This document shows, one piece after another, positions 54,924 to 63,760 of a DNA stretch of 64,000 nucleotides. Within the stretch, counting starts at the first letter, position 1, and every line of letters begins with the position of its first letter. A program made the position numbers and the translations under genes. Under the pieces are notes generated by a model. That model was not told the origin of the DNA and made no database searches. It was given only the letters and a program-made list of their open reading frames with translations. The stretch comes from Pseudomonas putida (GTDB taxonomy: Bacteria > Pseudomonadota > Gammaproteobacteria > Pseudomonadales > Pseudomonadaceae): NCBI RefSeq assembly GCF_004357765.1, contig NZ_SMTE01000007.1, positions 62,001 to 126,000 of the forward strand, written 5' to 3'.

Positions 54924-55883
54924 TCAAAGGTCGAGCACCAGGCGCTTGCTCTTGCACCCGGACACACACACCATCATCGAGCCATTGGCCGCTCGCTCGG
55001 CCTTGGTCAGTACGCCATCGCGGTGGTCGATGTCCCCTTCGATCACACGCGTCTCGCACGAACCACACACACCCTCGCGGCAGCTGTGGTCGATGTCGCA
55101 GCCGGCTTCGAGCAACACATCCAGCAGGTTCAAGCCAGGCTCGACGCTGAGCGTCTTGCCCGATTTGCTCAGCTCGACGCTGTAGCTGGCCAGGGCATCC
55201 TGCGATGCCTCCACTTCCACTGCGCTGAACCGCTCGATATGCGCATGGGCATAGCCCAGTCGCTCGCACGTCTGCTCGAACGCCTCGAGCATTGGAGTCG
55301 GTCCGCAGCAGTAGAAGTGACTGTCGACCTGGCGTCCTGCCAGGTATTTGGCGAGATCAGGGAACCCGCCTTTTTCGTCGTTGAAGTGGTAGATCACCTG
55401 CGCCCCGAGCGCGGCGAGCGGCTCCAGCAACGCCGCCTCACGGCGCGAGCGTGCGCAGTAGATCAGCTCGGCCGAGCGGCCCTGCGCCAGCAACTGGTTG
55501 AACATGCAGAAGATCGGCGTGATGCCGATTCCGCCGGCCACCAGCACGCTATGGCTGGCCTGGGTGTCGAGGGCGAAGTTGTTGCGCGGTTGGGAGATCT
55601 TCAGCTCCATGCCCACACGCAACTGTTCGTGCACGTAGCGCGAACCGCCACGGCTGGCGCGGTCACGCAGGATACCGACCACATAGCGCCCCTGTTCGCT
55701 GGGCGCATTGAGCAGCGAGTAGCTGCGCACCAGCCCATTGGGCAGGTGCAGGTCGATGTGCGCGCCGGCCTCGAACGGTGCGAACACGGTATCGCCCCAC
55801 GGACGCAGCTCGACGCTGATGATGCCATCGGCCTCGTAGCGCAGGGTGTGCACCAGGGCGCTGATAACGGAGGAATTGGACAT
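54924..55883 (-). CDS. Oxygenase reductase (VanB/phthalate dioxygenase reductase type)
   Basis: A 319-residue electron-transfer protein: N-terminal flavin domain (LRPWGDTVFAPFEAGAHIDLHL; flavin site VRSYSLLNAP), NAD domain (VLVAGGIGITPIFCMFNQLL and FYCCGPTPMLEAFE), and a C-terminal plant-type [2Fe-2S] ferredoxin domain with HSCREGVCGSCETRVIEG and a later VCVSGC. This order (flavin, NAD, 2Fe-2S) is that of class IA reductases, which feed Rieske oxygenases directly. The gene starts 8 bases after the oxygenase stop, preceded by GAGGTG, so it is the oxygenase's partner. Confidence 0.93.
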   Translation of the reverse strand: MSNSSVISALVHTLRYEADGIISVELRPWGDTVFAPFEAGAHIDLHLPNGLVRSYSLLNAPSEQGRYVVGILRDRASRGGSRYVHEQLRVGMELKISQPRNNFALDTQASHSVLVAGGIGITPIFCMFNQLLAQGRSAELIYCARSRREAALLEPLAALGAQVIYHFNDEKGGFPDLAKYLAGRQVDSHFYCCGPTPMLEAFEQTCERLGYAHAHIERFSAVEVEASQDALASYSVELSKSGKTLSVEPGLNLLDVLLEAGCDIDHSCREGVCGSCETRVIEGDIDHRDGVLTKAERAANGSMMVCVSGCKSKRLVLDL

Positions 55884-55891
55884 CGTGCACC

Positions 55892-56926
55892 TCAGGCCAG
55901 TTGTTTCGCTTCGATCAGGGCCAGTTGCTCCTTGGCCTTGCCCTTGAGGTAGCGACGCAGGCGCACTACGCCCAGGTCGTGCTGGTAAAGGTTCTCGCGT
56001 TGATTGGCGTCGAATTCCATGAACTCCAGCAGTACCCGATCCTGCTCCAGCACTGCCCAGTGGCGCGCTTCCAGCCGGTTCTTGTAGAGGAAGCGCCAAG
56101 TGTCGCGCTGCCAGCCGGTCAGAGGGCGGGCACGCCAGTGGAACACCGCCGACAGCGCGCGGCTGCTGGGGGTGTAGCTGCCAATGATGGTGAAGTTGCC
56201 GCCGGGGCCGCCGGTCTTGGGGTAGGGGATTTCCAGGCGCAGCCAGTGGCAGCCGTTGTCGAGGAATTCGGTCCAGTCGAAGTTGACCCCTCGCTGGCCT
56301 TCTTTCTCGAAGAAGAAGCCCTGCTCGGTGTCACGGGTGACGAACTTGGCGGTGGCCTCGCCCTCGCTCATCGAGTGCGACATCTTGTGCAGATAGGTGC
56401 CGTGCATCGGGTCCATGACGTTGTCCAGCACGTAGCGGTAGTCGCCCTTCCACTCGGTGTAGCAGAGGAAGTGACTCCACTCGGGAGAGGTCAGCTCTTC
56501 GGGTAAGACCAACTCCGGTGGTTCGGCGATGTGCGGGTCGGTGGCGTTGAACAGGAAAATTGCGCCGGCAGCCTCGCGAGTATGGAACATCCGCGTCGGT
56601 CGGCTGCCCTCTAGCTTGCAGCCAGGGCTGCCGGGGACTTTGGTCACGGTGCCGTCGCAGCGCACTTCGACGCCGTGATAAGGGCATTGCAGGCGGTCAC
56701 CCAATACCGGCCCCTGGGACAGCGGTGCACCGCGGTGCGGGCAGTGGTCCTCGAGGGCGTGGACGCGTCCGTCGTTGTCGCGCCACAGGGCGATCTTGTA
56801 GCCCAGGCGACGGATCGAGCGTGGTCGGTCGGTCAGCAACTCCGACGGCAGCACGGGGAACCAGAGGTCTTTGAGGCCATTGGCCAGGTGTTGTTCAACA
56901 GGGTCCACGGATACATGCATGTTCAT
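55892..56926 (-). CDS. Rieske non-heme iron oxygenase, alpha subunit
   Basis: A 344-residue protein with GGAGGT before ATG 56926. The Rieske cluster ligands are C62, H64, C81 and H84 (DHCPHRGAPLSQG, LQCPYHG). The catalytic iron site is N169-x2-D172-x2-H175-x4-H180 (DNVMDPMHGTYLH), including the bridging aspartate. Size and the lack of a beta subunit gene fit the VanA/PobA-type single-component oxygenases that demethylate, hydroxylate or cleave ethers of aromatic or aliphatic carboxylates. It is likely the first or an early enzyme of the route encoded here. The substrate is unknown. Confidence 0.93.
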   Translation of the reverse strand: MNMHVSVDPVEQHLANGLKDLWFPVLPSELLTDRPRSIRRLGYKIALWRDNDGRVHALEDHCPHRGAPLSQGPVLGDRLQCPYHGVEVRCDGTVTKVPGSPGCKLEGSRPTRMFHTREAAGAIFLFNATDPHIAEPPELVLPEELTSPEWSHFLCYTEWKGDYRYVLDNVMDPMHGTYLHKMSHSMSEGEATAKFVTRDTEQGFFFEKEGQRGVNFDWTEFLDNGCHWLRLEIPYPKTGGPGGNFTIIGSYTPSSRALSAVFHWRARPLTGWQRDTWRFLYKNRLEARHWAVLEQDRVLLEFMEFDANQRENLYQHDLGVVRLRRYLKGKAKEQLALIEAKQLA

Positions 56927-56946
56927 CTTGTTCTACCTCCAGCGGG

Positions 56947-57174
56947 TCATTCGCCCAGCCGTGCCATCAGGGTTTTGAATGCATCTTCGGTCCACTCGCC
57001 GCTGGTCAGCGGGCAGGGTGGACCGGCCAGGTCGAGGTGCGCGAGCAGTTCGCTCAGTTCGCTCACGCCGTTGCCGTAAGCGCGTTCGATCGAGTCGCCG
57101 AGCAGGTCTTCGAACGGGGTGTTGGGACGTTTGCGCGCTTGATGGGGTTGCAGGTAAACCTCGGTGTCGCTCAT
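56947..57174 (-). CDS. Small protein of unknown function in oxygenase operon
   Basis: A 75-residue protein starting at ATG 57174 after GAGGG. Sequence YLQPHQARKRPNTPFEDLLGDSIERAYGNGVSELSELLAHLDLAG suggests mostly helices; the C-terminal part (SGEWTEDAFKTLMARLGE) is acidic. It lies 10 bases after the VOC gene stop and 20 before the oxygenase start. I recall similar short proteins beside Rieske oxygenases, sometimes annotated as having a recombinase-like helix-turn-helix. A role as oxygenase subunit, assembly factor or regulator is open. Confidence 0.75.
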   Translation of the reverse strand: MSDTEVYLQPHQARKRPNTPFEDLLGDSIERAYGNGVSELSELLAHLDLAGPPCPLTSGEWTEDAFKTLMARLGE

Positions 57175-57184
57175 GGGATGGCCC

Positions 57185-58153
57185 TCAGTTGTTCTTGGGT
57201 TTGTCGGTGAGGAACTTGCCTTGTGGCGCCTCGACGTGCTGCTGGCGCCGGGTGTTGCCGTCGATACCACCGGCAATCGCCCACTCGGCGAAGACCGTCG
57301 GCCCGGGTTCGAATTCGCGGGGTTGCCACTCCCCGGTCAGTTGGTCTTCATCGGCGTAGTACTCCACCAGCGCACCGGCCGGGTTCTTGAAGTACCAGAA
57401 GAATGCCGAGGACACCGGATGGCGCCCCGGTCCGATCTCGGTGGCCCAGCCGCAGCGGGAGATATGCATGCCACCGCCGAACACTTCGTGCAGGTCGCGC
57501 ACGGTGAACGCCACGTGGTTCAGCCCGGCGCGCGGCGCCGGTAGCTGCAGCATGAACAGGTCGTGGTGACCGCCTTCCTCGGCGGTACGCAGAAAGGCGC
57601 CGCGGTTGGGGTAGCGGTCCGAGGCCTGGAAGCCGAAGCGCTCGTGGTAGAACGCTTCGCAGGCGTTGACGTCCTTGACGAAGAACACCACGTGGCCCAC
57701 TTCGATGGGGGTGGCACGTTCGTAGATCGGCGCTGCCTTGTTGATTCGGCCCTTGGTCTGCCAGGTGTTGTGGCCGCTGCACTCGAGCTCCAGTGGCCGC
57801 TTGCGGCTCACCTGCAGGCGAATCGCCAGGCCGTTGGGGTCGGTGCAGCCGATCCGGCCATTGCTTTCGACGAAGCCCGGGTCGTTGGCGATGCGCTGGC
57901 TGTACAGCGCAAGGTCGGCCTGGCTTTCCACGCCCCAGACCACCTCGCGCACGGTCGAACCGGGCTCGATCGCCGGCGGCAGTCCGGGTTTGTCGATGTC
58001 TGCCACGACGACGCGGCAGCCATTGAGGGTCTCGAAGACGACCTGGTCGTTCGCTTCGCTGACCAGGGTCAGCCCCCAGTCGGCGAAGAAACGAGCGCAG
58101 GTGGCCAGGTCTTCGACCCCATAGGTGACTTCATCGATGCCCAGTACGCTCAT
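57185..58153 (-). CDS. Two-domain VOC protein, extradiol dioxygenase-like
   Basis: A 322-residue protein starting with an ATGA overlap on the aldehyde dehydrogenase stop. The N-terminal VOC module (MSVLGIDEVTYGVEDLATCARFF) is non-catalytic. The C-terminal module holds the metal triad H154 (EVGHVVFFV), H213 (GLNHVAFTV) and E264 (GALVEYYADED). This fits type I extradiol ring-cleavage enzymes such as BphC. The tail after residue 275 is long. A ring-opening or hydrolase-like function on a diol made by the pathway is likely but unproved. Confidence 0.87.
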   Translation of the reverse strand: MSVLGIDEVTYGVEDLATCARFFADWGLTLVSEANDQVVFETLNGCRVVVADIDKPGLPPAIEPGSTVREVVWGVESQADLALYSQRIANDPGFVESNGRIGCTDPNGLAIRLQVSRKRPLELECSGHNTWQTKGRINKAAPIYERATPIEVGHVVFFVKDVNACEAFYHERFGFQASDRYPNRGAFLRTAEEGGHHDLFMLQLPAPRAGLNHVAFTVRDLHEVFGGGMHISRCGWATEIGPGRHPVSSAFFWYFKNPAGALVEYYADEDQLTGEWQPREFEPGPTVFAEWAIAGGIDGNTRRQQHVEAPQGKFLTDKPKNN

Positions 58154-59640
58154 TGCCCTGCCTCCACGCCGGCCCAGGCCAGCGGTTGTTCGTTCATGCC
58201 CCAGTAGAGGCTTTTCTGTTCCATGTACTGCAGGATGCCCAGCCGGCCCTTTTCGCGGCCCAGGCCGCTGTCGCGCCAGCCGCCGAACGGCGTCGAGATG
58301 GAGAACTGCTTGTAGGTGTTGACCCATACCGTGCCGGCCTGGAGCCTGCGCCCCAGTGTCCAGGCGCGCTTGTAGTCGCGGCTCCAGATGCCCGCGGCGA
58401 GCGCGTACAGGCTGTCGTTGGCCTGCTCGATCAGTTGTTCTTCGTCGTCGAACGGCATGGCCACCAGCACCGGGCCGAAGATCTCTTCCTGGCAGACCTG
58501 CTGCTGGTTACCCAGGCCTTCGAGAATGGTTGGCGGGTAGAAGTAGCCGTGGTCGAACAACCCCCCGCCTGGGCGCTCGCCGCCCAAGCGCAGACGCCCG
58601 CCTTCCGCCAGGCCCAGGGCCACGTAGCGCTCTACCGATTCACGGTGGGCGGCGCTGATCAGCGGGCCCATTTGCGTGCGTTCGTCGGCTGGATCGCCCA
58701 TCCGCAGTTGCGCGGCGGCGGCACTCAGGCGGGCCATGAACGGCTCGTATAGGGTGCGGGCGACAAACAACCGCGAGCCGGCGATGCAGGCTTCGCCTGA
58801 TGAGCTGAAGATGCCGTACAGCACTCCGGCGACTGCATGATCGAGGTCGGCGTCATCGAGCACGATGGTCGGCGACTTGCCGCCCAGTTCCAGCGACACC
58901 GGCATCATCTTGTCGGCAGCGATGTGGGCGATGTGCTTGCCGGTGCGGGTGCCCCCGGTGAACGACACGCGCTTGACCAGCGGGTGGCGGGTCAGCGCGT
59001 CGCCCAGCAGCGAGCCCTTGCCCGGCAGCACGCTGACCAGTCCCTTGGGCAGGCCGGCGTCGTCACAGATGCGTGCCAGTTGCAGGGCCAGCAAGGGGGT
59101 GATTTCCGCTGGCTTGATCACCACGGCGTTACCGGCGGCCAGGGCCGGTGCCACCTTCTGCGCCTCGCTGGCGATCGGCGAGTTCCACGGCGTGATCGCC
59201 GCGACCACGCCCATCGGCTCGTACACGCTCATGCTGAGAAAGTCGCCGCGCGATGGCGTGATGGTTTCCTCCAGGGTTTCGCAGGCGGCGGCGAAGAACT
59301 GGAAGGTGCCGGCGGCGCTGGCCACCAGGGCACGGGTCTCAGCGATCGGCTTGCCATTGTCCTGACGTTGCAACTGCGCCAACTCCTCGGCGCGTTCGCG
59401 TATCAGCGTGGCGATGCGTAGCAGCACGGCGGCGCGCTCGTGCGGTTTGCGCTGGGCCCAGCCGCTGTGCAGGAAGGCCTGATGGGCGCCCTGCACCGCG
59501 GCCTCGACGTCGTCCAGGCTGGCGGCGTTGAGCCAGGCCACCGGCTCGCCAGTGGCGGGGTAGCAGGTGGCGTAGCGCTCGCCGCCACCCTGGCGCCAAG
59601 TGCCGGCGATGCAGATGGGTAAGCTTTGTTCCGGTGTCAT
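58150..59640 (-). CDS. NAD(P)-dependent aldehyde dehydrogenase of the catabolic operon
   Basis: A 496-residue ALDH, start ATG 59640, 10 bases after the upstream gene. TPWNSPIASEAQKVAPALAAGN (nucleotide-binding), E251 (SLELGGKSP) and the catalytic C285 (SSGEACIAGSR) are all present, as is the C-terminal EEIFGPVL motif. The sequence is of the betaine/hydroxymuconic-semialdehyde dehydrogenase type. It probably oxidises a semialdehyde formed in this pathway. It overlaps the VOC gene by 4 bases. Confidence 0.92.
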   Translation of the reverse strand: MTPEQSLPICIAGTWRQGGGERYATCYPATGEPVAWLNAASLDDVEAAVQGAHQAFLHSGWAQRKPHERAAVLLRIATLIRERAEELAQLQRQDNGKPIAETRALVASAAGTFQFFAAACETLEETITPSRGDFLSMSVYEPMGVVAAITPWNSPIASEAQKVAPALAAGNAVVIKPAEITPLLALQLARICDDAGLPKGLVSVLPGKGSLLGDALTRHPLVKRVSFTGGTRTGKHIAHIAADKMMPVSLELGGKSPTIVLDDADLDHAVAGVLYGIFSSSGEACIAGSRLFVARTLYEPFMARLSAAAAQLRMGDPADERTQMGPLISAAHRESVERYVALGLAEGGRLRLGGERPGGGLFDHGYFYPPTILEGLGNQQQVCQEEIFGPVLVAMPFDDEEQLIEQANDSLYALAAGIWSRDYKRAWTLGRRLQAGTVWVNTYKQFSISTPFGGWRDSGLGREKGRLGILQYMEQKSLYWGMNEQPLAWAGVEAGQ

Positions 59641-59650
59641 GGGCAATCCC

Positions 59651-60454
59651 CTAGATGGAAATGGCATGGGCGTGGTTGCCCAGGGCGCGTACCACGCTGT
59701 ACACGGTCAGCGCCGAGGTTTTCGGATTGGCCTGGAGCGGCTTGCCACGCAGGCTCATCTCGAAACCGCCGAAGGCGCCACGGGCGTGGACCTGGTGCAC
59801 GTTCTCCTCGCTCAGCGGGTCGGCGATCAGGGTCACCTGGGTGCGGTCCAGGCCCAGGCCTGCCAGCGACAGGGTGGCGGCCACGTTGGCGTTCTTGGGA
59901 TACAGGCGTGCGGCGTCGCGGGCACTGCCCTGGAAGATCACCGTGGCCTCGCGGATGCTGTCCAGATCGCAGGCCTGTTCACCGGGGGTGTTTTTCCAGG
60001 CCTTGGCCGGTTTGCGCCCGGTGTAGCTGACGGCATCCAGGCCACCGACCTTTGCCGCCGACAGTGCATCGATGCCGCCGATGGCACCTGGCAGCAGCTC
60101 GATGCGGGTGTTGCCGCGTTCGGCGGCCGCCTCCAGCCGCTCCACCAGGCCGGGCTCGGACAAGGCGCCCACCGAGACGATCAGGCAGGCGATACCGCGT
60201 TCCAGGGCCGGCAGCACATGCTCCTCGATGGCGCGATGACCGGCGCACTCGACCAGCAGATCGGGGCGCGCATCATCGGGCAGCGCCGTCAGTACCTCGG
60301 GCGGGCGTTTGAAGCTGGCCAGGCGTTGGTGCACCAGGTCCGCCGAATGTGCCGAGGCGATCACGGCGTCGACGCAGAGCTGCGGGTCGTTTTCCAGCAG
60401 TTCGAGCACGCCGACGCCGATGGCGCCGCAGCCGATCATGGTGATATGCAGCAT
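59651..60454 (-). CDS. L-aspartate dehydrogenase-like protein (NadX family)
   Basis: A 267-residue protein with ATG 60454; the longer reading lies inside the ThDP gene. The Rossmann motif is MIGCGAIGVGVLELL, and family motifs GALSEPGL, RIELLPGAIGGIDAL, YPKNANVAATLSLAGLG and NVHQVHARGAFGGFEM are present, with H220 where the family has its catalytic histidine. The length equals that of the P. aeruginosa enzyme as I recall it. The known reaction is reversible oxidation of aspartate to iminosuccinate or oxaloacetate plus ammonia. Here it may act on a pathway intermediate and need not feed NAD synthesis, since no nadA or nadC is near. Confidence 0.9.
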   Translation of the reverse strand: MLHITMIGCGAIGVGVLELLENDPQLCVDAVIASAHSADLVHQRLASFKRPPEVLTALPDDARPDLLVECAGHRAIEEHVLPALERGIACLIVSVGALSEPGLVERLEAAAERGNTRIELLPGAIGGIDALSAAKVGGLDAVSYTGRKPAKAWKNTPGEQACDLDSIREATVIFQGSARDAARLYPKNANVAATLSLAGLGLDRTQVTLIADPLSEENVHQVHARGAFGGFEMSLRGKPLQANPKTSALTVYSVVRALGNHAHAISI

Positions 60455-60464
60455 GGCGCGATCC

Positions 60465-62147
60465 TCAGGCAGTAACCTTCTGGGCTTTGGTTTCGCTGTT
60501 GGGTGGGCCGGCGAACTGGGTGGCGAAGTTGCCGACCGCGAGCATGTCCACTTCCAGCAGGAACGGCCCAGGTTGGCTGAGGGCGTCCTGCACAACGTCA
60601 CCGAAGTCCTTGAGGTCGCGCACCAGGCCGTGGCGAATGCCCATGGATTCGGCCAATTGGGTGTAGTCCGGAGTATGCAGTTCGACGTAGGCATGCCGGG
60701 CGCCGTAGATGGCGTCCTGAATATTGCGGATCACCCCGTAGCGCTGGTCGTTCATCAGCAGGATCACCACGTTGGCTTTTTCCTGCACCAAGGTTGCCAG
60801 TTCGCCCAGATTGAGGATGAAGCCGCCGTCGCCGGCCAGGGCGAAGACCCTGCGCTGCGGGTCGTATTCGGCTGCCGCGACGCCGGCACCAATGCCCATC
60901 GCCAGGCCTTGGCCGATGCCGCCGCCCAGGGCATGCACACCCGCGCGTGGGTGGTACAGGTCGAGCAGACGGTTACCCCAGATACTGTTGGACAGCGTCA
61001 CGTCGCGCACCCAGGTGAAGTTGCGCCCGGTCAGGCCTTGCAACTGCTCGACCATCGCCGCGTACGGGCCGAGGTCAGCGACCAGCGCGGCGCGGGCCTT
61101 GCCGCGTACGTCCTTGAGTTCGGTCAGGAACTGCGGGTCGGTCTGCAGGCGGCCTTCGAGGCGGTCGGCCAGTGCGTCGAGGGTCAGTGCGGCGTCGCCA
61201 CAGACGAACAGGTCGCTTGAGTAGCTGCGGCCTTCGATAGCCGGATTGGCGTCGATACGCAGAGTGTTTTCCGGCAGTTTCAGCGCGTACTTGAAGGTTT
61301 CGTTGCTGCGCAGGCGTGAGCCCGCGATGAGCAGGGCATCGCAGCCCTGCATGAAGTTTTCCACCAGGCGATTCTGCGAGAACGCGCCCAGGCAACGCTC
61401 GTCATCTTCGTTGACCACGCCGCGGCCCTGGGTCGAGGTGATCACGCCCACGCCCATGTCCATCAGCCGTTTGACCGCCTTGCCGGCATGCCGGGCGCCG
61501 CCGCCGAGCCATAGCAGCGGGCGCTTGGCCTTGAGCATGCGGGCGACCAACTGTTCCAGCGCTTCCGGCGCAGGCACCGCGACCGGAACCGGCAGCGGGG
61601 TGAGGTCGGTGGGCATGGGGACGAAAGTGGATTGGATATCGATCGGGATTTCCACGCTGACCGGGCCGGTCGGCGCGGTGAGGGCGGTCTGCACGGCAAG
61701 CTTGAGGGTGCTCAGGGCGGTCTCGACGCTGCGCACGCGGAATGCTGCCTTGGACACCGATTTGAGCATGGTCAGCTGATCGCGTGCTTCGTGGATGTAG
61801 GCGAACTCCTGGTCCAGGTACGGCGTTTCGATCTGACCGGTGATGTGCAGCAGCGGCGTGCCGGCGGTCAGTGCCTCGACCATGGCACCGGCGGCGTTGC
61901 CTGCGGCGGTACCGGTGGAAGTCAGGCACACGCCCAGGCCGCCGACGCTGCGGGCATAGGCGTCGGCCATGTTGGTGGCACCGGCTTCGCCGCGGGCCAT
62001 GACGAAACGGATGTTGCCGCGCACGGCGAAGGCATCGAGGATCGGCATGTTGTGGATGGAGATCACGCCAAACGCGGCCTTGACCTCGCATTGCTCGAGG
62101 AACGCGGTGATGACCGCGCCCACGGTGACGGTGTTTTCATTACGCAT
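60465..62147 (-). CDS. Thiamine-diphosphate-dependent enzyme (acetolactate synthase-like decarboxylase/lyase)
   Basis: A 560-residue enzyme of the ALS/oxalyl-CoA decarboxylase superfamily. The catalytic glutamate is E54 (MARGEAGATNMADAYAR). The cofactor motif GDGGF begins at about 439 and its distal asparagine is near 466 (LLMNDQRYG). Central FAD-type residues of true acetolactate synthases cannot be confirmed by eye, so a 2-oxo-acid decarboxylase or carboligase is more likely. It overlaps the SDR gene by 8 bases, so the two are coupled. Confidence 0.9.
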   Translation of the reverse strand: MRNENTVTVGAVITAFLEQCEVKAAFGVISIHNMPILDAFAVRGNIRFVMARGEAGATNMADAYARSVGGLGVCLTSTGTAAGNAAGAMVEALTAGTPLLHITGQIETPYLDQEFAYIHEARDQLTMLKSVSKAAFRVRSVETALSTLKLAVQTALTAPTGPVSVEIPIDIQSTFVPMPTDLTPLPVPVAVPAPEALEQLVARMLKAKRPLLWLGGGARHAGKAVKRLMDMGVGVITSTQGRGVVNEDDERCLGAFSQNRLVENFMQGCDALLIAGSRLRSNETFKYALKLPENTLRIDANPAIEGRSYSSDLFVCGDAALTLDALADRLEGRLQTDPQFLTELKDVRGKARAALVADLGPYAAMVEQLQGLTGRNFTWVRDVTLSNSIWGNRLLDLYHPRAGVHALGGGIGQGLAMGIGAGVAAAEYDPQRRVFALAGDGGFILNLGELATLVQEKANVVILLMNDQRYGVIRNIQDAIYGARHAYVELHTPDYTQLAESMGIRHGLVRDLKDFGDVVQDALSQPGPFLLEVDMLAVGNFATQFAGPPNSETKAQKVTA

Positions 62148-62937
62148 GGCGGGACAGGCCTCCAGAAACGTCGATATGACTGCCGGTGGTGTAGGACGAC
62201 AGTGGCGAAGCGAGGAACAGGATCGCTTGGGCGGCCTCTTTGGGCAGGCCCAGGCGGCCTAGGGGAATCTGCTTGCGACGGGCCAGTTGCGTGGTCCATT
62301 GCCGCCAGTCCAGCTCGCGCTCGTCGCGGGCCTCGAAGCGGCGGCGCCATTGACCGGACTCGACCAGGCCGATGAGGATGCCGTTGACCCGGATGTCGTG
62401 CTCGGCGAACTCGAACGCCATCGAGCGCACCAGGTTCTTCAGCCCGGCACGGGCGGCCGAGGTGGCCACCATGTGCGGTTCAGGCTGGCTGGCCAGCAGC
62501 GAGTTGACGCAGACGATCGACGCGCCGGACTGGCCTTGCAGCTGGCTCATGAAGGCCCGCACCGGGTTGATCACCGAGAAGAACTTCAACTGCAGTTCTT
62601 CCTGCCAGGCATCGTCGCTGGTGTCGGCGAAGGTCGACACGCGGCCTTGGCCGGCGTTGTTGATCAGCACCCGTGCCGGGCCGAGTTCGGCCTCGCTGGT
62701 TGCGGCAAAGGCGCGCACCGCCTCGGCATCGAGTACGTCGCAGACCTGTGCCAGCAGGCGCGCCTCGGGGAAGCGTTCGCGCAGGCTGGCTTCGGCGCTG
62801 CGCAGGCGTTCGTCGTTGCGCCCGCAGAAGGCCACCCGGGCGCCGGCTTCGAGCAGCAATTCGACGCACGCCAGGCCGATGCCGGAGGAGCCGCCGGTGA
62901 CGATGGCGGTGCTGTCATGCAGTGTATAGAGATTCAT
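62140..62937 (-). CDS. Atypical short-chain dehydrogenase/reductase
   Basis: A 265-residue SDR. The cofactor motif TGGSSGIG and the NNAG motif (LINNAGQGR) are intact, and S146 (VNS) fits the catalytic serine. The YxxxK motif is missing: the expected positions read T159-S-A-A-R163 (HMVATSAARAG). The C-terminus has the usual PLGRLGLPKEAA and DVSGG segments. It may thus use another mechanism, bind cofactor structurally, or catalyse a non-redox step. It starts 1 base after the IclR stop, preceded by GAGGG. Confidence 0.9.
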   Translation of the reverse strand: MNLYTLHDSTAIVTGGSSGIGLACVELLLEAGARVAFCGRNDERLRSAEASLRERFPEARLLAQVCDVLDAEAVRAFAATSEAELGPARVLINNAGQGRVSTFADTSDDAWQEELQLKFFSVINPVRAFMSQLQGQSGASIVCVNSLLASQPEPHMVATSAARAGLKNLVRSMAFEFAEHDIRVNGILIGLVESGQWRRRFEARDERELDWRQWTTQLARRKQIPLGRLGLPKEAAQAILFLASPLSSYTTGSHIDVSGGLSRHA

Positions 62938-62938
62938 T

Positions 62939-63760
62939 TCAATCCCTCATCAATGCGGTGACGTGGCCCGCGCCTGGGCGGTAGTCGAGCAAGCGCGACA
63001 GTTCGTCGGCGCTGCTGCGTACCTGGCCCAGCAGATTGTCGAAGTTGACGTGGCCGATCTGCACGGTGGGGATGGTCAGGCCAAGGGCGGCGGCGACCCG
63101 GCCACTGGCATCACGCACCGGCGCAGCGACCGTGGAGATGGTCGATTCGAAGAAACCTTCGCCGTTGACGTAGCCGCGCAGGCGGTCGGCCTGGACCAGG
63201 TCGAACAACTCCAGCACGGTTTTCGGCGTGCTCGGCGAGTACTGCTCCAAATGCTCTTCCGGGTACAGCTCGCGCAGTTCGGCCAGGCTCAGGTCGGCCA
63301 GCAGCACGCGGCCGAGCACGGTGGCGTGGGCGGGCAGGCGGGTGCCGACGGTGACGGCGCTGGAGAACACCGACGGCGGCGAGACCTTGGCCACGTAGAC
63401 GATCGAGCGGCCATCGCGTACCACCAGGTTGCTGGGGTAGTTGAGGTGGTCGCACAGTCTTGCCAGCAGTGGCTGGCCGAGTTCGGTCAATTCCAGCGAG
63501 GCCAGGTATTCGAAGCCCAGGCGCAACACCGACATGCCCAGGCGGTATTCGTTGCCGCTGCGGTTGACGAAGCCCATGGTTTCCAGGGTGGTCAACAGGC
63601 GGAAGATGGTCGAGCGTGGCAGTGACAGGCGCCGGGCCAGTTCGGGGGCGGTCAGGGTGCGGTTCTGCCGGCTGAATTCGCACAGCAGCAACAGGCCGCG
63701 CTCCAGGCCGGGGACAATGTACTTGTCCTGATTTTCCTTCGAGGCATCCATATCGTTCAT
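62939..63760 (-). CDS. IclR-family transcriptional regulator
   Basis: A 273-residue protein. ATG 63760 overlaps the stop of the hydrolase gene by ATGA; ATG 63751 is an alternative. The winged helix is at about 15-80 (PGLERGLLLLCEFSRQNRTLTAPELARRLSLPRSTIFRLLTTLE). The IclR effector domain follows (TVGTRLPAHATVLGRVLLADL, GYVNGEGFFESTISTVAAPVRD). It sits within the operon, so it probably regulates the whole unit and itself, in response to a pathway compound. Confidence 0.92.
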   Translation of the reverse strand: MNDMDASKENQDKYIVPGLERGLLLLCEFSRQNRTLTAPELARRLSLPRSTIFRLLTTLETMGFVNRSGNEYRLGMSVLRLGFEYLASLELTELGQPLLARLCDHLNYPSNLVVRDGRSIVYVAKVSPPSVFSSAVTVGTRLPAHATVLGRVLLADLSLAELRELYPEEHLEQYSPSTPKTVLELFDLVQADRLRGYVNGEGFFESTISTVAAPVRDASGRVAAALGLTIPTVQIGHVNFDNLLGQVRSSADELSRLLDYRPGAGHVTALMRD

